This document shows, one piece after another, positions 35,758 to 45,964 of a stretch of 64,000 nt of DNA (the first letter of the stretch is position 1; every line of letters starts with the position of its first letter). Origin of the DNA: Aphanothece sacrum FPU1 (GTDB lineage Bacteria > Cyanobacteriota > Cyanobacteriia > Cyanobacteriales > Microcystaceae). The notes under the pieces are model-generated. The model worked only from the letters and a program-made list of their open reading frames with translations. It was not told the DNA's origin and searched no databases. Both the position numbers and the translations under genes were made by a program. Where the stretch lies: assembly GCF_003864295.1 (NCBI RefSeq), contig NZ_BDQK01000003.1, positions 171,642 to 235,641 on the forward strand, given 5' to 3'.

Positions 35758-37761
35758 TTAAACTAAATAGGTATAACGGGAAAGACTACCCTCATAATCC
35801 TTTAATAATTGTTGAGATTTATCAAAATCAATTCGATTATCTTGTAAAGCGTGTTCCGTCTGCTGACGCATAGATTCTAGTAAATCTTCTGCATCATATT
35901 GAACATAACCTAAAACTTCAGTAATCGTATCTCCCTTAACCACGTGTTCAATTTTATAGCCCTTGGGATTCATTTGGATATGCACTACATTAATATCCCC
36001 AAATAAGTTATGGAAATTGCCCATAATTTCCTGATAGGCCCCAACCAAAAACATACCTAAATAATAAGGTTCTTTGGGGGGTAACGAAGAACAATTATCA
36101 CTATTTAATCCACTCTTATCTTCTTTTAAAGAATGTAATTCTAAGACAGATTTAACATCTCGTAGATCAATAAATTGATCTATTTTTCCATCACTATCAC
36201 AAGTTAAATCCGCTAAAATTGCCCTTTTTTCTGGTTCTTCATCAAGACGATGAATTGGCATAATAGGAAACAATTGATCAATAGCCCAAGAATCAGGAGC
36301 AGATTGAAACACCGAAAAATTAACATAATAAATCGATGCCATGATCTTCTCTAAATCTTCAAGATCATCAGGAACATACTCTTGATGGCGGGTCATTTCT
36401 AGAATTTTACCACAACAAGCCCAATATAATTGTTCAGCCCTGGCGCGTTCCTGTAAACTTAGATAGCCAAAATTAAATAAACTAATCGCTTCCTCTTTAT
36501 ATTGAGACGCATCATGATACATTTCTTGGTAATTTTTGAGGTTAATAGACTCATAAGTTTCCCAAAGATTGCGAATAATTAAATTATCATTTCCCCCATT
36601 AGGAGGAGGAGGAATAGTCGGAACATCACTGGTATTAAGAACATCAAAAATTAGCACAGATTGATGAGCCGCGATCGCTCGTCCACTTTCACTAATTAAA
36701 ATAGGTTCGGGTAACTTAGAACCCTCACAAGCTTCTTGAATTTCCGCTACAATATCATTAGCATAACTTTGCATATCGTAGTTTTTAGAGGCGTAAAAAT
36801 TGGTTTTTGAGCCATCATAATCAACTCCTAATCCTCCTCCTACATCCAGATATTTCATATTAGCCCCTGCCTTAGCTAACTGCACATAGACTTGACTGGC
36901 TTCTCGAATAGCATCTTTAAACACATTAATTGAAGAAATTTGAGAACCAATATGAAAATGTAACAGTTGTAAACAATCAAGCATTTCTTGAGATTTCAAA
37001 TACTCAATTGCTGTTATCATTTGAGGAATAGTTAAACCAAATTTAGCCCGATCGCCTGTTGAACTGCCCCAACGTCCTGAACCTTTAGTGCTTAACTTTG
37101 CTCGAACCCCAAGCACTGGTTTTAATCCTAATCGTTTACTAATATCAACCGTCGCATATAATTCATTTAACTGTTCAATAACAATGATCGGTTTATGACC
37201 TAAATGAGTGGCCAACATTGCCGTTTCTAAATATTCTTGATCCTTGTACCCGTTGCAAATAATTAAAGCCGGATCATTGGCTGGATAAACACTCGGATCT
37301 AATGTCGCTAATGCTATCATTAATTCAGGTTTAGATCCGGCTTCTAGTCCAAAATGATAGGGGCGACCATGATGTACCACTGCTTCAACAATATGACGAT
37401 GTTGGTTACATTTAACAGGATAAACCCCTCGATAAACATTCGGATAATTATAACGAGCGATCGCTTTAGAAAAACTCGCATTTAAACGGGCTAATCGATC
37501 CGCTAAAATGTCAGAAAATCTAATTAGTAAAGGTAAGCCAATATTACGTTGTCGCAACGCTTGAACTAATTCGTATAAATCTAAGGAACCCCCGCGATCA
37601 CCTTCAGGAGAGACAGTAATATGGCCAGCCGCGTTAATAGAAAAATAAGGATCTCCCCAACCCTGAATGCGGTATAAATGCTCGCTTTCCTCGATATTCC
37701 AAGGGGGGGCGATAACTTTTGTATTCATACGGGCTTGTTTCTCTGTCGCGTCTGTTTTCAT
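35758..37761 (-). CDS. speA: Biosynthetic arginine decarboxylase
   Basis: 667 residues, standard for the large PLP-dependent fold III SpeA. It converts arginine to agmatine, first step of polyamine synthesis. Features: N-terminal WNIEESEHLYRIQGWGDPYFSINAAGH, the PLP-lysine region YRGVYPVKCNQHRHIVEAV, LHFHIGSQI, the LDVGGGLGVDYDGS block, ISESGRAI, and C-terminal LFHNLFGD-like GNFHNLFGDINVVH. Monocistronic with its own terminator. Confidence 0.96.
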   Translation of the reverse strand: MKTDATEKQARMNTKVIAPPWNIEESEHLYRIQGWGDPYFSINAAGHITVSPEGDRGGSLDLYELVQALRQRNIGLPLLIRFSDILADRLARLNASFSKAIARYNYPNVYRGVYPVKCNQHRHIVEAVVHHGRPYHFGLEAGSKPELMIALATLDPSVYPANDPALIICNGYKDQEYLETAMLATHLGHKPIIVIEQLNELYATVDISKRLGLKPVLGVRAKLSTKGSGRWGSSTGDRAKFGLTIPQMITAIEYLKSQEMLDCLQLLHFHIGSQISSINVFKDAIREASQVYVQLAKAGANMKYLDVGGGLGVDYDGSKTNFYASKNYDMQSYANDIVAEIQEACEGSKLPEPILISESGRAIAAHQSVLIFDVLNTSDVPTIPPPPNGGNDNLIIRNLWETYESINLKNYQEMYHDASQYKEEAISLFNFGYLSLQERARAEQLYWACCGKILEMTRHQEYVPDDLEDLEKIMASIYYVNFSVFQSAPDSWAIDQLFPIMPIHRLDEEPEKRAILADLTCDSDGKIDQFIDLRDVKSVLELHSLKEDKSGLNSDNCSSLPPKEPYYLGMFLVGAYQEIMGNFHNLFGDINVVHIQMNPKGYKIEHVVKGDTITEVLGYVQYDAEDLLESMRQQTEHALQDNRIDFDKSQQLLKDYEGSLSRYTYLV

Positions 37762-38016
37762 GCTACTTTAGTCCTTATACGTGGTAACATTTTTGATTGT
37801 AAACGGTTTATCTACATATCTGTCTAAAATAATGCTTAATACTCGAAAATGACCTCGACATTAAGGATTATTGCTGGTTTGGCATAGATTTATCTTTGTC
37901 TCTTTGAAGATTTTCTGATGAAAATACCTGTCCCAACTATACTCTATAAGACTGATTATCATCTGATATCTTGTTAATTAATCCTAATGACTATTTACTT
38001 TATAATTTAACTTAAG

Positions 38017-38541
38017 TTACAATTGTTCCAAATACTTTTGATAGCCTATATCTTCTAATTTAGTTTGCTTTTCTTGCACTATTTGAGTTAAATTTTGACG
38101 GTATTCTTGCACTTTTTTCAGCAAGTCTGGGTCATTAACTGCTAAAATTTGTACGGCTAATAATCCAGCGTTCTCCCCATTTCCAATACCTACTGTAGCT
38201 ACGGGAATTCCTTTAGGCATCTGTACAATAGAATATAATGAGTCTACTCCTTGTAAGTGTTTTGTGGCGACGGGAACACCAATCACAGGTAAGGGCGTTA
38301 ATGATGCTACCATCCCCGGTAAATGGGCTGCTCCTCCTGCTCCTGCTATAATGACTTTAATTCCTCTAAAATGGGCTGTTTTACTATATTCTACCATCTT
38401 TTCTGGGGTGCGATGGGCGGAAACAATTGCTACTTCCCAAGATACCCCAAATGTTTCACAAATGGCGATCGCACTTTTCATTGTGGGTAAGTCCGAATCA
38501 CTTCCCATGATAATTCCGATAATGGGAGTATTTTCCCTCAT
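38017..38541 (-). CDS. purE: N5-carboxyaminoimidazole ribonucleotide mutase
   Basis: 174 residues. Class I PurE isomerises N5-CAIR to CAIR in purine synthesis. Motifs: [59 protein letters not shown], and [15 protein letters not shown]. The C-terminal extension of about 15 residues is within family range. No purK neighbour; nagA is divergent. Confidence 0.96.
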   Translation of the reverse strand: MRENTPIIGIIMGSDSDLPTMKSAIAICETFGVSWEVAIVSAHRTPEKMVEYSKTAHFRGIKVIIAGAGGAAHLPGMVASLTPLPVIGVPVATKHLQGVDSLYSIVQMPKGIPVATVGIGNGENAGLLAVQILAVNDPDLLKKVQEYRQNLTQIVQEKQTKLEDIGYQKYLEQL

Positions 38542-38985
38542 TATGCTTGATTTTACCTTTTAGAGCTACGCTTATATTATATCAGAACCTACCCAACCTT
38601 TCGATAAATTGTGTTTTTTGAGGAGTATTCCATGAATTACCTTTAAACAGATTTTTGCGACCCAAAAGCTATCTTTTTATCTTCTTTTATGTTATAGTAA
38701 ATTTTAAGATGCTTAATAATAGAATCATGGACAGTAATTAATAAAAGAATAGACTTCAATTATAATATACATTGTTTCATAATTCGTCCCATAAGTCAAG
38801 GAAAAACAGCCTAATTTTTTGCTACATTATTAAGTAGGTAGACAAAATTAATTACATAAAATATGTAGGGGCGGGTTTTTTACATTAATCAATGATGCTC
38901 ACAAAAAACTAGATAAACCCGCCCTGTCTGTGCAATTAATTTTACTTAAATACTTAAGAAATATAGAAAATTAGGGAAGTCAAGA
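38542..38985. other. 444-bp intergenic region with MITE-like insertion
   Basis: Divergent region between purE and nagA. Apart from the MITE-like element (38831-38956) it is AT-rich with no ORF; the insertion ends 29 bp before the nagA ATG, with GGGAAG as the only ribosome-site candidate. Confidence 0.7.
38831..38956. repeat. MITE-like element, compact copy with terminal inverted repeats
   Basis: 126 bp. Left end TAAGTAGGTAGACAAAATTAATT, right end AATTAATTTTACTTAAATACTTA: imperfect inverted repeats of about 23 bp. Interior GTAGGGGCGGGTTTTTT and AAACCCGCCC are also complementary, so the element can fold into one long hairpin. No ORF. Confidence 0.82.
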
Positions 38986-40161
38986 ATGCTCAAAAATATT
39001 AAGATAATTAACGCCAAAATACCAGGATATAAAGAGACGCAGCAAATCTCAATAAATGAAGAAGGAATAATTGAAAAAATAGAATTAATGAGTGGGATAT
39101 TTTCTCCAGAGAAAACGGAAATTTTGTACGATGTCAGAGGAGATTGGTTATCTTTAGGGGGAGTAGATTTACAAATTAATGGAGGATTAGGATTAGCCTT
39201 TACCAATCTACGAGAAAAACATATTCCGACCCTACAAAAGATCTGTCAATATTTATGGGAACAAGGGATTGATGGATTTTTGCCTACTTTAGTCACAACA
39301 TCAGTGGATAATATCAAGAGATCCCTATCAGTAATTGATGACTTTTTAGCGATTCAAAGCCAAGCAAAAAAAGAAACAGCCAAAATTTTAGGAGTGCATT
39401 TAGAAGGGCCATTTCTCAACCATGAAAAAAAGGGGGCCCATCCCGCCCAATATTTATTAACTCCTATGAAAGAAACTGTCGAATGGGTATTAGGAGAATA
39501 TGGTCATCTGGTTAAAATCATGACATTAGCACCCGAATTAGATCCTAGTGATGAAGTCATTTCATATTTAATATCCCAAGGAATTATTGTTAGTTTAGGT
39601 CATTCTCAAGCCACCGCTCAAGAAGCGAAGAAAGCCTTTAAATTAGGAGCTTCAATGGTGACTCATGCTTATAATGCTATGCCCCCATTGCATCATCGTA
39701 AACCAGGATTATTAGGAGAAGCCATGATAAATCCTAAAGTTTATTGTGGATTAATTGCGGATGGAAATCATGTCAGTCCAACCATGATAGAATTATTATT
39801 AAGAGGAAGTCTTTATGAAGCTGGAGTATTTTTAGTGAGTGATGCTTTAGCCCCTATTGGTTTAGAAGATGGGGTTTACCCTTGGGATGATCGACAAATT
39901 GAAGTTAAAGAAGGAACAGCAAGATTAGCAGATGGAACCTTAGCGGGGACGACCTTACCCTTATTAGTAGGGGTTAAGAACTTAGTAGAATGGCAAATTT
40001 GTCCGATAGGAATCGCCATCGCGTTAGGGACAGAATCACCGAGAAAAGCTCTTAACTTAGGGGGTATTAGCCCTGGACAACCGGCCCATTTATTACGTTG
40101 GCATTGGGAAGAAACGACCCATCAATTAACTTGGAAACGGTTGAATAGTGAATGGGCATAA
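38986..40161 (+). CDS. nagA: N-acetylglucosamine-6-phosphate deacetylase
   Basis: 391 residues, standard length. Amidohydrolase-fold enzyme giving GlcN-6-P and acetate. Motifs: GGVDLQINGGLG (metal site region; HGHFG of enterics replaced by QING, as in many bacteria), GVHLEGPFLNHEKKGAHP, LGHSQATAQEAKKAF, VTHAYNAMPPLHHRKPG, GLIADGNHVSP, and LVSDALAPIGLEDG with the catalytic Asp. No nagB or transporter next to it. It may link to wall recycling through nagZ. Confidence 0.93.
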   Translation: MLKNIKIINAKIPGYKETQQISINEEGIIEKIELMSGIFSPEKTEILYDVRGDWLSLGGVDLQINGGLGLAFTNLREKHIPTLQKICQYLWEQGIDGFLPTLVTTSVDNIKRSLSVIDDFLAIQSQAKKETAKILGVHLEGPFLNHEKKGAHPAQYLLTPMKETVEWVLGEYGHLVKIMTLAPELDPSDEVISYLISQGIIVSLGHSQATAQEAKKAFKLGASMVTHAYNAMPPLHHRKPGLLGEAMINPKVYCGLIADGNHVSPTMIELLLRGSLYEAGVFLVSDALAPIGLEDGVYPWDDRQIEVKEGTARLADGTLAGTTLPLLVGVKNLVEWQICPIGIAIALGTESPRKALNLGGISPGQPAHLLRWHWEETTHQLTWKRLNSEWA

Positions 40162-40176
40162 ATAGTAATTAAGACA

Positions 40177-40869
40177 TTAAATTCGTTGGAGTAAATTGAC
40201 CCCATGGGTATCCGTTCCACAGGTATTAAAAAGCCCATAAAATTGGCTAAGGGTCAACATTTGTTCAGTTTCTTTGAGACTAGCTTTCCAAGGCTTAGGA
40301 TTACTATAGGCATAGAAAGTTTCGATTCCATCAATGCCTAAATCAGCGATCGCTGGGATTAACTCAACAGCAGAACGATGATAACGGCAGGGATGAGCTA
40401 GTACTGTTAAACCTCCGGCTTGATGTAAAGCTTTAATCACTTGCTCGGCCAAAGCTTGAGTACCTTTGGGAGAGTTTCCGGTGAGATAGGGTTGTATAAT
40501 GGGATGATTGGGGTCAAATCCGTAACCCAAAATATGAACTTCTATATCTAGTAACAAAGAAGTTATTTCTATCCCTGTCCATAGATGAGGGAGAGGAGTT
40601 TGGGGGGATGTTTGGCCAATGTCATCAATCCATTTTTGGGCTACCCGATAGCCATTAAGGGAATGGTGATCAGTAATGGCCATGCCCTTAAGTCCAATGG
40701 TAATTGCTTGTTGAATTAATTCCTCTGGTTTAAGTCTTCCATCAGAATGAAGGGTATGCATATGAAAATTATAGTCATAGGGACAACTCTCACGATGGAG
40801 AGTTTGCCAAACCCTTTTCAGGGTTTGGGTATCTTGTGCTGATGACTGAGTTGAGATTGAGACAATCAT
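40177..40869 (-). CDS. PHP-domain metal-dependent phosphoesterase
   Basis: 230 residues. PHP motifs: FHMHTLHSDGRLKPEEL (motif I), AITDHHSLNG (II), WTGIEIT (Glu), HILGYGFDPNHP, LAHPCRYHR (III) and the end GTDTHGVN (IV). Similar proteins are 3',5'-nucleoside bisphosphate phosphatases or 5'-3' exoribonucleases (RNase AM/TrpH-like). Slightly shorter than TrpH (about 290), lacking its inserted domain. Convergent with nagA, 15 bp apart. Confidence 0.88.
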   Translation of the reverse strand: MIVSISTQSSAQDTQTLKRVWQTLHRESCPYDYNFHMHTLHSDGRLKPEELIQQAITIGLKGMAITDHHSLNGYRVAQKWIDDIGQTSPQTPLPHLWTGIEITSLLLDIEVHILGYGFDPNHPIIQPYLTGNSPKGTQALAEQVIKALHQAGGLTVLAHPCRYHRSAVELIPAIADLGIDGIETFYAYSNPKPWKASLKETEQMLTLSQFYGLFNTCGTDTHGVNLLQRI

Positions 40870-41018
40870 GATTCCTGCTGTAACTAGACAAAATATTGAG
40901 AATTGTCATTTTAAATTAACAATTCTTATTATAAAAGATTTCTCTATAAAATCGCGTTTGATTGCATTGGGAAGACTGACACTTTAATATTATAATTGAC
41001 AAGGAGTTAATCCTAATT

Positions 41019-41356
41019 GTCCCTGTGGCTCAGTAGGATAGAGCGAGCGCCTCCTGAAATATCGGGCATCCTGTGCGGAAACGTCAGAGATGAATGTGGT
41101 CAAATTCAAGGAAGCCTAAGTCCAAGTTTAAGGATAGGGTAATCTTGAGCCAAGCTCTACGTCCCTGGTAGAGAAGGTGCAGAGACTGGTTGTAGGTAGT
41201 TAAGGGGAATTAGTGAACAGAGCATTCAATGAGCCTACAACATAACGGCCACCACCTAAAGGCAGTTTGACCTAAGGTGAAGGAATAGTCCAGAGAGTAG
41301 GGAAACTTACACCAATCTGAAGCGCTAGGTCGCCGGTTCAAATCCGGCCAGGGACG
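41019..41356 (+). tRNA. tRNA-Arg(CCU), split by a group I intron
   Basis: Acceptor GTCCCTG (41019-41025) pairs with CAGGGAC (41349-41355), discriminator G. Anticodon stem AGCGC/GCGCT with loop CTCCT-AA once the intron is removed gives anticodon CCT. T arm CGCCGG-TTCAAAT-CCGGC(C). Exons are 41019-41055 and 41320-41356, with insertion directly after anticodon position 36. CCA not encoded. Confidence 0.95.
41056..41319 (+). ncRNA. Group I self-splicing intron in tRNA-Arg(CCU)
   Basis: 264 nt, begins after exon U and ends with the terminal G (CCAATCTG), as group I introns do. Core elements are recognisable: a Q-like AATCTTGAGCCAAGC, an R-like GTGCAGAGACTGG and an S-like AAGGAATAGTCC. No homing-endonuclease ORF. 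Group I introns in cyanobacterial tRNA-Arg(CCU) are known; subgroup (IC3-like) is inferred from size and context. Confidence 0.93.
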
Positions 41357-41420
41357 TTTGTGCATTTCTTTTGTCCGTTCTGGATTTTAACAGTCCCCCA
41401 GAAGCACTTTAATCTAACTT

Positions 41421-41469
41421 TACTCAATTACCACGACTAACACAAAAACGTAATTATGTCAAATGGATT
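41421..41469 (+). repeat. 49-bp element downstream of tRNA-Arg(CCU)
   Basis: Matches 12875-12923 at 43 of 49 positions (TACTCAATTACCACGACTAA...TTATGTCAAATGGATT). Begins 65 bp after the tRNA 3' end. Confidence 0.75.
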
Positions 41470-41533
41470 GTTCACTCTCTCAAAATAGAAGATTTTGTTA
41501 TCATTATTGATTGAGATGGCAAATTAGTTAAAC

Positions 41534-43465
41534 TTAATTTTTAACTTGATCAAGTAGTTGTTGTAATTCTTCCCCTTCAATTATTTCTGTACTTAATAAA
41601 TGTTGAGCAATCATTTCTAATAACTCACGATTATTATTAAGAATTGTCAAAGCTTGTTGATGGCCAGAATCTACAATTTGTTTAACTTCTTCATCAATGG
41701 CCTTAGACGTTTCTGCACTGACCATACGGCGTAAATGTCCTTCATTACCCCCTAAGAAACCCCCTTGTTGACGTTTTTCATAAGCCAAAGGACCTAACAC
41801 CTTACTCATCCCATAGCTAGTCACCATGCGTTCAGCAATATCTGTGGCCCGTTGCAAATCATCGGAGGCCCCATTCGTCACCGACCCAAAAACAACTTCT
41901 TCGGCCACCCGTCCACCGAGTAACATAGCAATTTGTTGACAAAATTCCTTATCAGTCATCAAAAAACGGTCTTCTGTGGGCATTTTTAGAGTATAACCCA
42001 AAGCAGACAAACCACGGGGAATAATAGAAATTTTAGACACTTTTCCCCCACCAGGCATGACGGCCCCCACCAAAGCATGACCCACCTCATGATAAGCTAC
42101 TACTTTCCTTTCTTGATCATTCAGGACACGGCTTTTTTTCTCTAATCCGGCCACTACCCGTTCTATAGCTTCTTTAAAATCTGCTTGGAGTACGTATTCT
42201 CGTTGATTTCGGGCTGCTAATAAAGCCGCTTCATTGACTAAATTAGCTAAATCTGCCCCTGCAAACCCTTGAGTTTGGGTAGCAATCTCTTTTAAGTTGA
42301 GATCTTCGCCTAATTGAATTTTTTTGGCATAAATCTCTAAAATTTCCAGTCTTCCTGATAAATCCGGTCGATCTACCAAAACTTGACGATCAAAGCGGCC
42401 AGGACGCAATAATGCCGGATCAAGGGTTTCGGGGCGGTTAGTAGCCGCTAAAACGATTACAGTAGCATCTCCGACACTAAATCCATCCATCTCTGTGAGT
42501 AATTGATTAAGGGTTTGTTCTCGTTCATCATTACCCCCACTGTGAGAAGTTCCCCCGCTACGGGATTTACCGATCGCGTCTAATTCATCAATAAAAATAA
42601 TACAAGGGGCCTGTTTTTTTGCCTGATCAAATAAATCCCGCACTCTGGCGGCCCCAGTCCCGACAAATAATTCGACAAATTCCGATGCAGAGATACTAAA
42701 GAATGTCACTCCTGCTTCTCCCGCAACCGCTTTAGCGAGTAAGGTTTTGCCTGTACCTGGAGGGCCGACTAATAAGACTCCTTTAGGAATACGGGCCCCA
42801 ATTTTACTAAATCGTTGGGGATTTTTGAGAAATTCGACTATTTCGACTAATTCGGTTTTTGCTTCTTCGGCCCCGGCCACATCTTTAAAGGTAATTTTGG
42901 CGGTTTCTCCTTCGACATAGACTTTGGCTTTACTTTTACTAAAGGCTAAGGAACCCCGATCTTCATTACGATAGAGAAGAAACTGCATAGCCAAAACCAG
43001 GATCACTGGAGGAACCACCCAAGCTAATAAGGTACTCCAAAAACCGCTTTCAGGTTGCACCGCATAAAACAGGATACCTTTAGTGCGTAATAATTTGGGT
43101 AATTCGGGATCATTGAGGGGAACTGTTAAAAAGATTTTGTCTGAAACGGTTGTCTGGTCTGCTTTGATTAAATCACATTGTTGTGCTTGATTACTCCCAG
43201 AAACTGATTTCTGCACATTACCGAGGGCATCTTCTAAATTCTTAAGAGGATCTTTAAGTTGGTAAACCAGTTGATTTGGTTGAACACGCACACACAGAAC
43301 TTGATTTTGTTCTACTTGATCGAGAAATTCACTATAAGGCTGTAAAGGAATTTTAGTCGAACGAGGCCAAAACATATACGCAACTACTAACACTCCTGCG
43401 GAGGCTAAAATGAGACTTTCTAGAGGAGGAATTGGGAGTAATTGAAATTTATCTTTGATACCCAT
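41534..43465 (-). CDS. ftsH: ATP-dependent zinc metalloprotease FtsH
   Basis: 643 residues. Two membrane helices (about residues 16-33 and 142-164) flank a periplasmic/lumenal domain; AAA domain with Walker A G234PPGTGKT, Walker [12 protein letters not shown], pore motif FVGTGA (FVGVGA in most FtsH proteins), [23 protein letters not shown]; protease H459EVGH. It degrades membrane proteins; cyanobacterial FtsH complexes maintain photosystem II or act in stress. The long lumenal segment and pore variant suggest an FtsH other than the FtsH2/FtsH3 pair, close to FtsH4-type, with modest confidence. Confidence 0.95.
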   Translation of the reverse strand: MGIKDKFQLLPIPPLESLILASAGVLVVAYMFWPRSTKIPLQPYSEFLDQVEQNQVLCVRVQPNQLVYQLKDPLKNLEDALGNVQKSVSGSNQAQQCDLIKADQTTVSDKIFLTVPLNDPELPKLLRTKGILFYAVQPESGFWSTLLAWVVPPVILVLAMQFLLYRNEDRGSLAFSKSKAKVYVEGETAKITFKDVAGAEEAKTELVEIVEFLKNPQRFSKIGARIPKGVLLVGPPGTGKTLLAKAVAGEAGVTFFSISASEFVELFVGTGAARVRDLFDQAKKQAPCIIFIDELDAIGKSRSGGTSHSGGNDEREQTLNQLLTEMDGFSVGDATVIVLAATNRPETLDPALLRPGRFDRQVLVDRPDLSGRLEILEIYAKKIQLGEDLNLKEIATQTQGFAGADLANLVNEAALLAARNQREYVLQADFKEAIERVVAGLEKKSRVLNDQERKVVAYHEVGHALVGAVMPGGGKVSKISIIPRGLSALGYTLKMPTEDRFLMTDKEFCQQIAMLLGGRVAEEVVFGSVTNGASDDLQRATDIAERMVTSYGMSKVLGPLAYEKRQQGGFLGGNEGHLRRMVSAETSKAIDEEVKQIVDSGHQQALTILNNNRELLEMIAQHLLSTEIIEGEELQQLLDQVKN

Positions 43466-43782
43466 CAGTGTTATTACCCTTACTTAAGAGAGTGCCTTAT
43501 TTTTAGGGTAGCATCGAACAACGGTCAATTGAAGTCCGTAGGTTGGGTTGAGGAACGAAACCCAACACTCTCACCATCCTGTAGGGGCATGGCATTAACC
43601 AATTATTGTGCCTATCCATCAATTATAATTTGCCATGTCCAAATATGATTTGTGGAATTAATTATAATTTCAGTATTAATCATAGGTTTGGGCATGGCAA
43701 TATCAAGATTTTGTTTTTTTCTTAAAGCTAATCATGCCATGCCCCTACAATAGAAAATATTTAACATTGAATGGGTTTTAGC
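43466..43782. repeat. 317-bp repeat-filled intergenic region
   Basis: Contains a GTAGGTTGGG...CCCAAC palindrome (43538-43566) and two GGGCATGGC/GCCATGCCC palindromes (43581-43643, 43686-43748) relating to 19352-19414. No coding content apparent. Confidence 0.8.
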
Positions 43783-44670
43783 TTATTCTCCCGCATGATA
43801 GGAACTCCGAACCAAAGGACCCGAACGAACCTGAGAAAATCCAAGCGATCGCCCTAAATTTCCTAATTCCTCAAATTCTTCAGGAGTCCAATATTTTTCA
43901 ACTGGAAGATGGTCTAAAGACGGACGCATATATTGGCCAATTGTCAAGCGATCGCAGCCAATTTCTCGCAAATCTTCTAAGGTTTGTCTAATTTCTGTCT
44001 CAGTTTCCCCGTGACCTAACATTAAACCCGACTTAGTAGGAATGGTGGGATCAATCTCTTTAACCCACCGTAAAACAGCCAAGGAACGGTCATATTTTGC
44101 CCCTCGTCGCACTCGATCTTGTAGTCGTTGGACGGTTTCGATATTATGATTGTAACAAGCAGGTTTAGCGGCAACTACGGTGGCAACTCGCTGTTTTTGG
44201 GCAATTTCTCGGTGTTTTCCTCCCCAAAAATCCGGGGTTAAGACTTCAATTTGTGTCTGGTGGTTACTCTGACGAATGGAACTCATTACCCTAACAAACC
44301 ATTGGGCCCCTCCATCGTCTAAATCATCCCGTGCAACAGAAGTTAACACTACATAGCGTAATCCTAACAATTTAACAGATTCTGCTACTTTTTCGGGTTC
44401 TTCGGGGTCTAATGCCATCGGTGCATGACCTTTATCTACTTGACAAAAAGCACAGGAACGAGTGCAAGTCGGCCCCATTAACAGAAAAGTAGCGGTTTTC
44501 TGAGCATAACATTCCCCTCTGTTGGGACAACGACCTTCTTCACAAATAGTATGAATATTTCGTTGTTTAATGATACGCTGAACAGTAGACAGTTCACTCG
44601 CTTTACCGATAGGACGTTTTAACCAAGAGGGAATAGAGGTTAATGGCTCAAGAGAGGATTTTTGTGTCAT
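43783..44670 (-). CDS. lipA: Lipoyl synthase
   Basis: 295 residues. Radical SAM enzyme inserting two sulfurs into octanoyl groups. Auxiliary cluster motif [12 protein letters not shown] and radical SAM C-x3-C-x2-C in [16 protein letters not shown] are both complete, followed by [33 protein letters not shown] and [10 protein letters not shown]; ends with the RSSYHAGE tail that supplies the conserved Arg-Ser-Ser-Tyr. Cyanobacteria usually carry two LipA paralogues; which this is cannot be said. Confidence 0.97.
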   Translation of the reverse strand: MTQKSSLEPLTSIPSWLKRPIGKASELSTVQRIIKQRNIHTICEEGRCPNRGECYAQKTATFLLMGPTCTRSCAFCQVDKGHAPMALDPEEPEKVAESVKLLGLRYVVLTSVARDDLDDGGAQWFVRVMSSIRQSNHQTQIEVLTPDFWGGKHREIAQKQRVATVVAAKPACYNHNIETVQRLQDRVRRGAKYDRSLAVLRWVKEIDPTIPTKSGLMLGHGETETEIRQTLEDLREIGCDRLTIGQYMRPSLDHLPVEKYWTPEEFEELGNLGRSLGFSQVRSGPLVRSSYHAGE

Positions 44671-44748
44671 TTTTTCAAGGTAAATTATTGTTAATTCTTT
44701 GTCAATTTAAAGATTTTTTTGTTGATGTCGTTGAACCCTTTAATGGTA

Positions 44749-45789
44749 TCAAATTTGGTGTTTTAACTTACTTTGAATTTCTGTTTGATCTAATTGACAG
44801 CCAATGAACACTAATCGGGTTTGACGGGGTTCATTGGCCTTCCATAACCGATCATAAAATGTATCAAAGCGATCGCCAACTCCTTGTAATACTAACCTCA
44901 TGGGTTTATTCGATACATTGACAAAGCCTTTAATACGATAAATTTCGTTGTTTTCAACTATTTTTTTTAAAGTTTCAATTAAAGATTTAGGGTCAAATGC
45001 TTGGTCAAAAATGACTTGAATGGAATTAATTTCCTCATCATGATCGTGTTCTTCTTCCTCATCATGATGACTGGGACGACTTTCTAAATTATCTTCTACT
45101 GCAGCATTAAAACCTAATAAAATATCAGGATTAATTTCTCCTTGATAACAAGAAACAACTTTTACCCCTGGCCGTAATTCTTGTTTTAACCATTCTTGTA
45201 TTTGAGTCAATTGTGAGGTTTCTACTAAGTCAGTTTTAGTTAATAAAACTAAGTCAGCACAAGCTAATTGATCTTCAAATAATTCTTCAATTGGGGTTTC
45301 ATGTTCTAAATTAGGATCAGCTTTTCTTTGTGCTTCTAATGCGTCTAAATCTCCCACTAAAGTTCCTGATGCTAATGCTTGACAGTCTACTACTGTTACT
45401 ACTCCATCTACCGTAGCACCGTTACGAATTTCGGGCCAACGGAAAGCTTGAACTAAGGGTTTAGGTAATGCTAACCCAGAGGTTTCTATTAACATACAAT
45501 CAATAGATTCTCGTCGTTCCAAAAGTTGCTGCATAGTCGGAAAAAATTCCTCTTGAACTGTACAACATAAACATCCATTGGTTAATTCAAAAATATTATT
45601 TTGAGGGTTGTCTTCTTCATCACAAATTTGACAATCTCTGAGTAATTCTCCATCAATTCCTACTTCTCCAAATTCGTTGACGATAACCGCAATACGACGT
45701 TTTTGGTTATTTTGTAGGAGGTGACGAATCAGGGTTGTTTTACCTGCACCGAGAAACCCAGTGATAACAGTAACGGGTATTTTGTGCAT
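44749..45789 (-). CDS. CobW/COG0523 family metal-chaperone GTPase
   Basis: 346 residues. Walker A GFLGAGKTTLIRHLL, the metal-site motif GCLCCTV (CxCC, residues about 72-75), IETSGLALPKPLVQAF, LTKTDLVE (NKxD-like), and a His/Asp/Glu-rich linker HHDEEEEHDHDEE at about residues 241-253, then the CobW C-terminal domain (YRIKGFVNV, RLVFIGCQLD). Family members deliver Zn, Co or other metals to enzymes. The His-rich linker favours zinc. No Zur box was recognised upstream, so regulation is open. No cobaltochelatase gene is adjacent. Confidence 0.9.
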   Translation of the reverse strand: MHKIPVTVITGFLGAGKTTLIRHLLQNNQKRRIAVIVNEFGEVGIDGELLRDCQICDEEDNPQNNIFELTNGCLCCTVQEEFFPTMQQLLERRESIDCMLIETSGLALPKPLVQAFRWPEIRNGATVDGVVTVVDCQALASGTLVGDLDALEAQRKADPNLEHETPIEELFEDQLACADLVLLTKTDLVETSQLTQIQEWLKQELRPGVKVVSCYQGEINPDILLGFNAAVEDNLESRPSHHDEEEEHDHDEEINSIQVIFDQAFDPKSLIETLKKIVENNEIYRIKGFVNVSNKPMRLVLQGVGDRFDTFYDRLWKANEPRQTRLVFIGCQLDQTEIQSKLKHQI

Positions 45790-45867
45790 AAGATATATCT
45801 AATTTCCATTAATATTATTATTTCATTTTATCATATAAATTGATTATTTTGATCAGTCATATTGCTG

Positions 45868-45953
45868 TGTTGGGTTGCAGAACAAAACCTAGACCTACAT
45901 TTATCTAAAGTGTTGGGTTTCAAAGAACGTTCAACCCAACCTACAATTATCAA
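45868..45953. repeat. GTAGGTTGGG-family palindromes
   Basis: TGTTGGGTTGCAGAACAAAAC and TGTTGGGTTTCAAAGAACG...TTCAACCCAACCTAC in tandem, between cobW and the channel gene. Confidence 0.7.
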
Positions 45954-45964
45954 TTGGTCTATTT

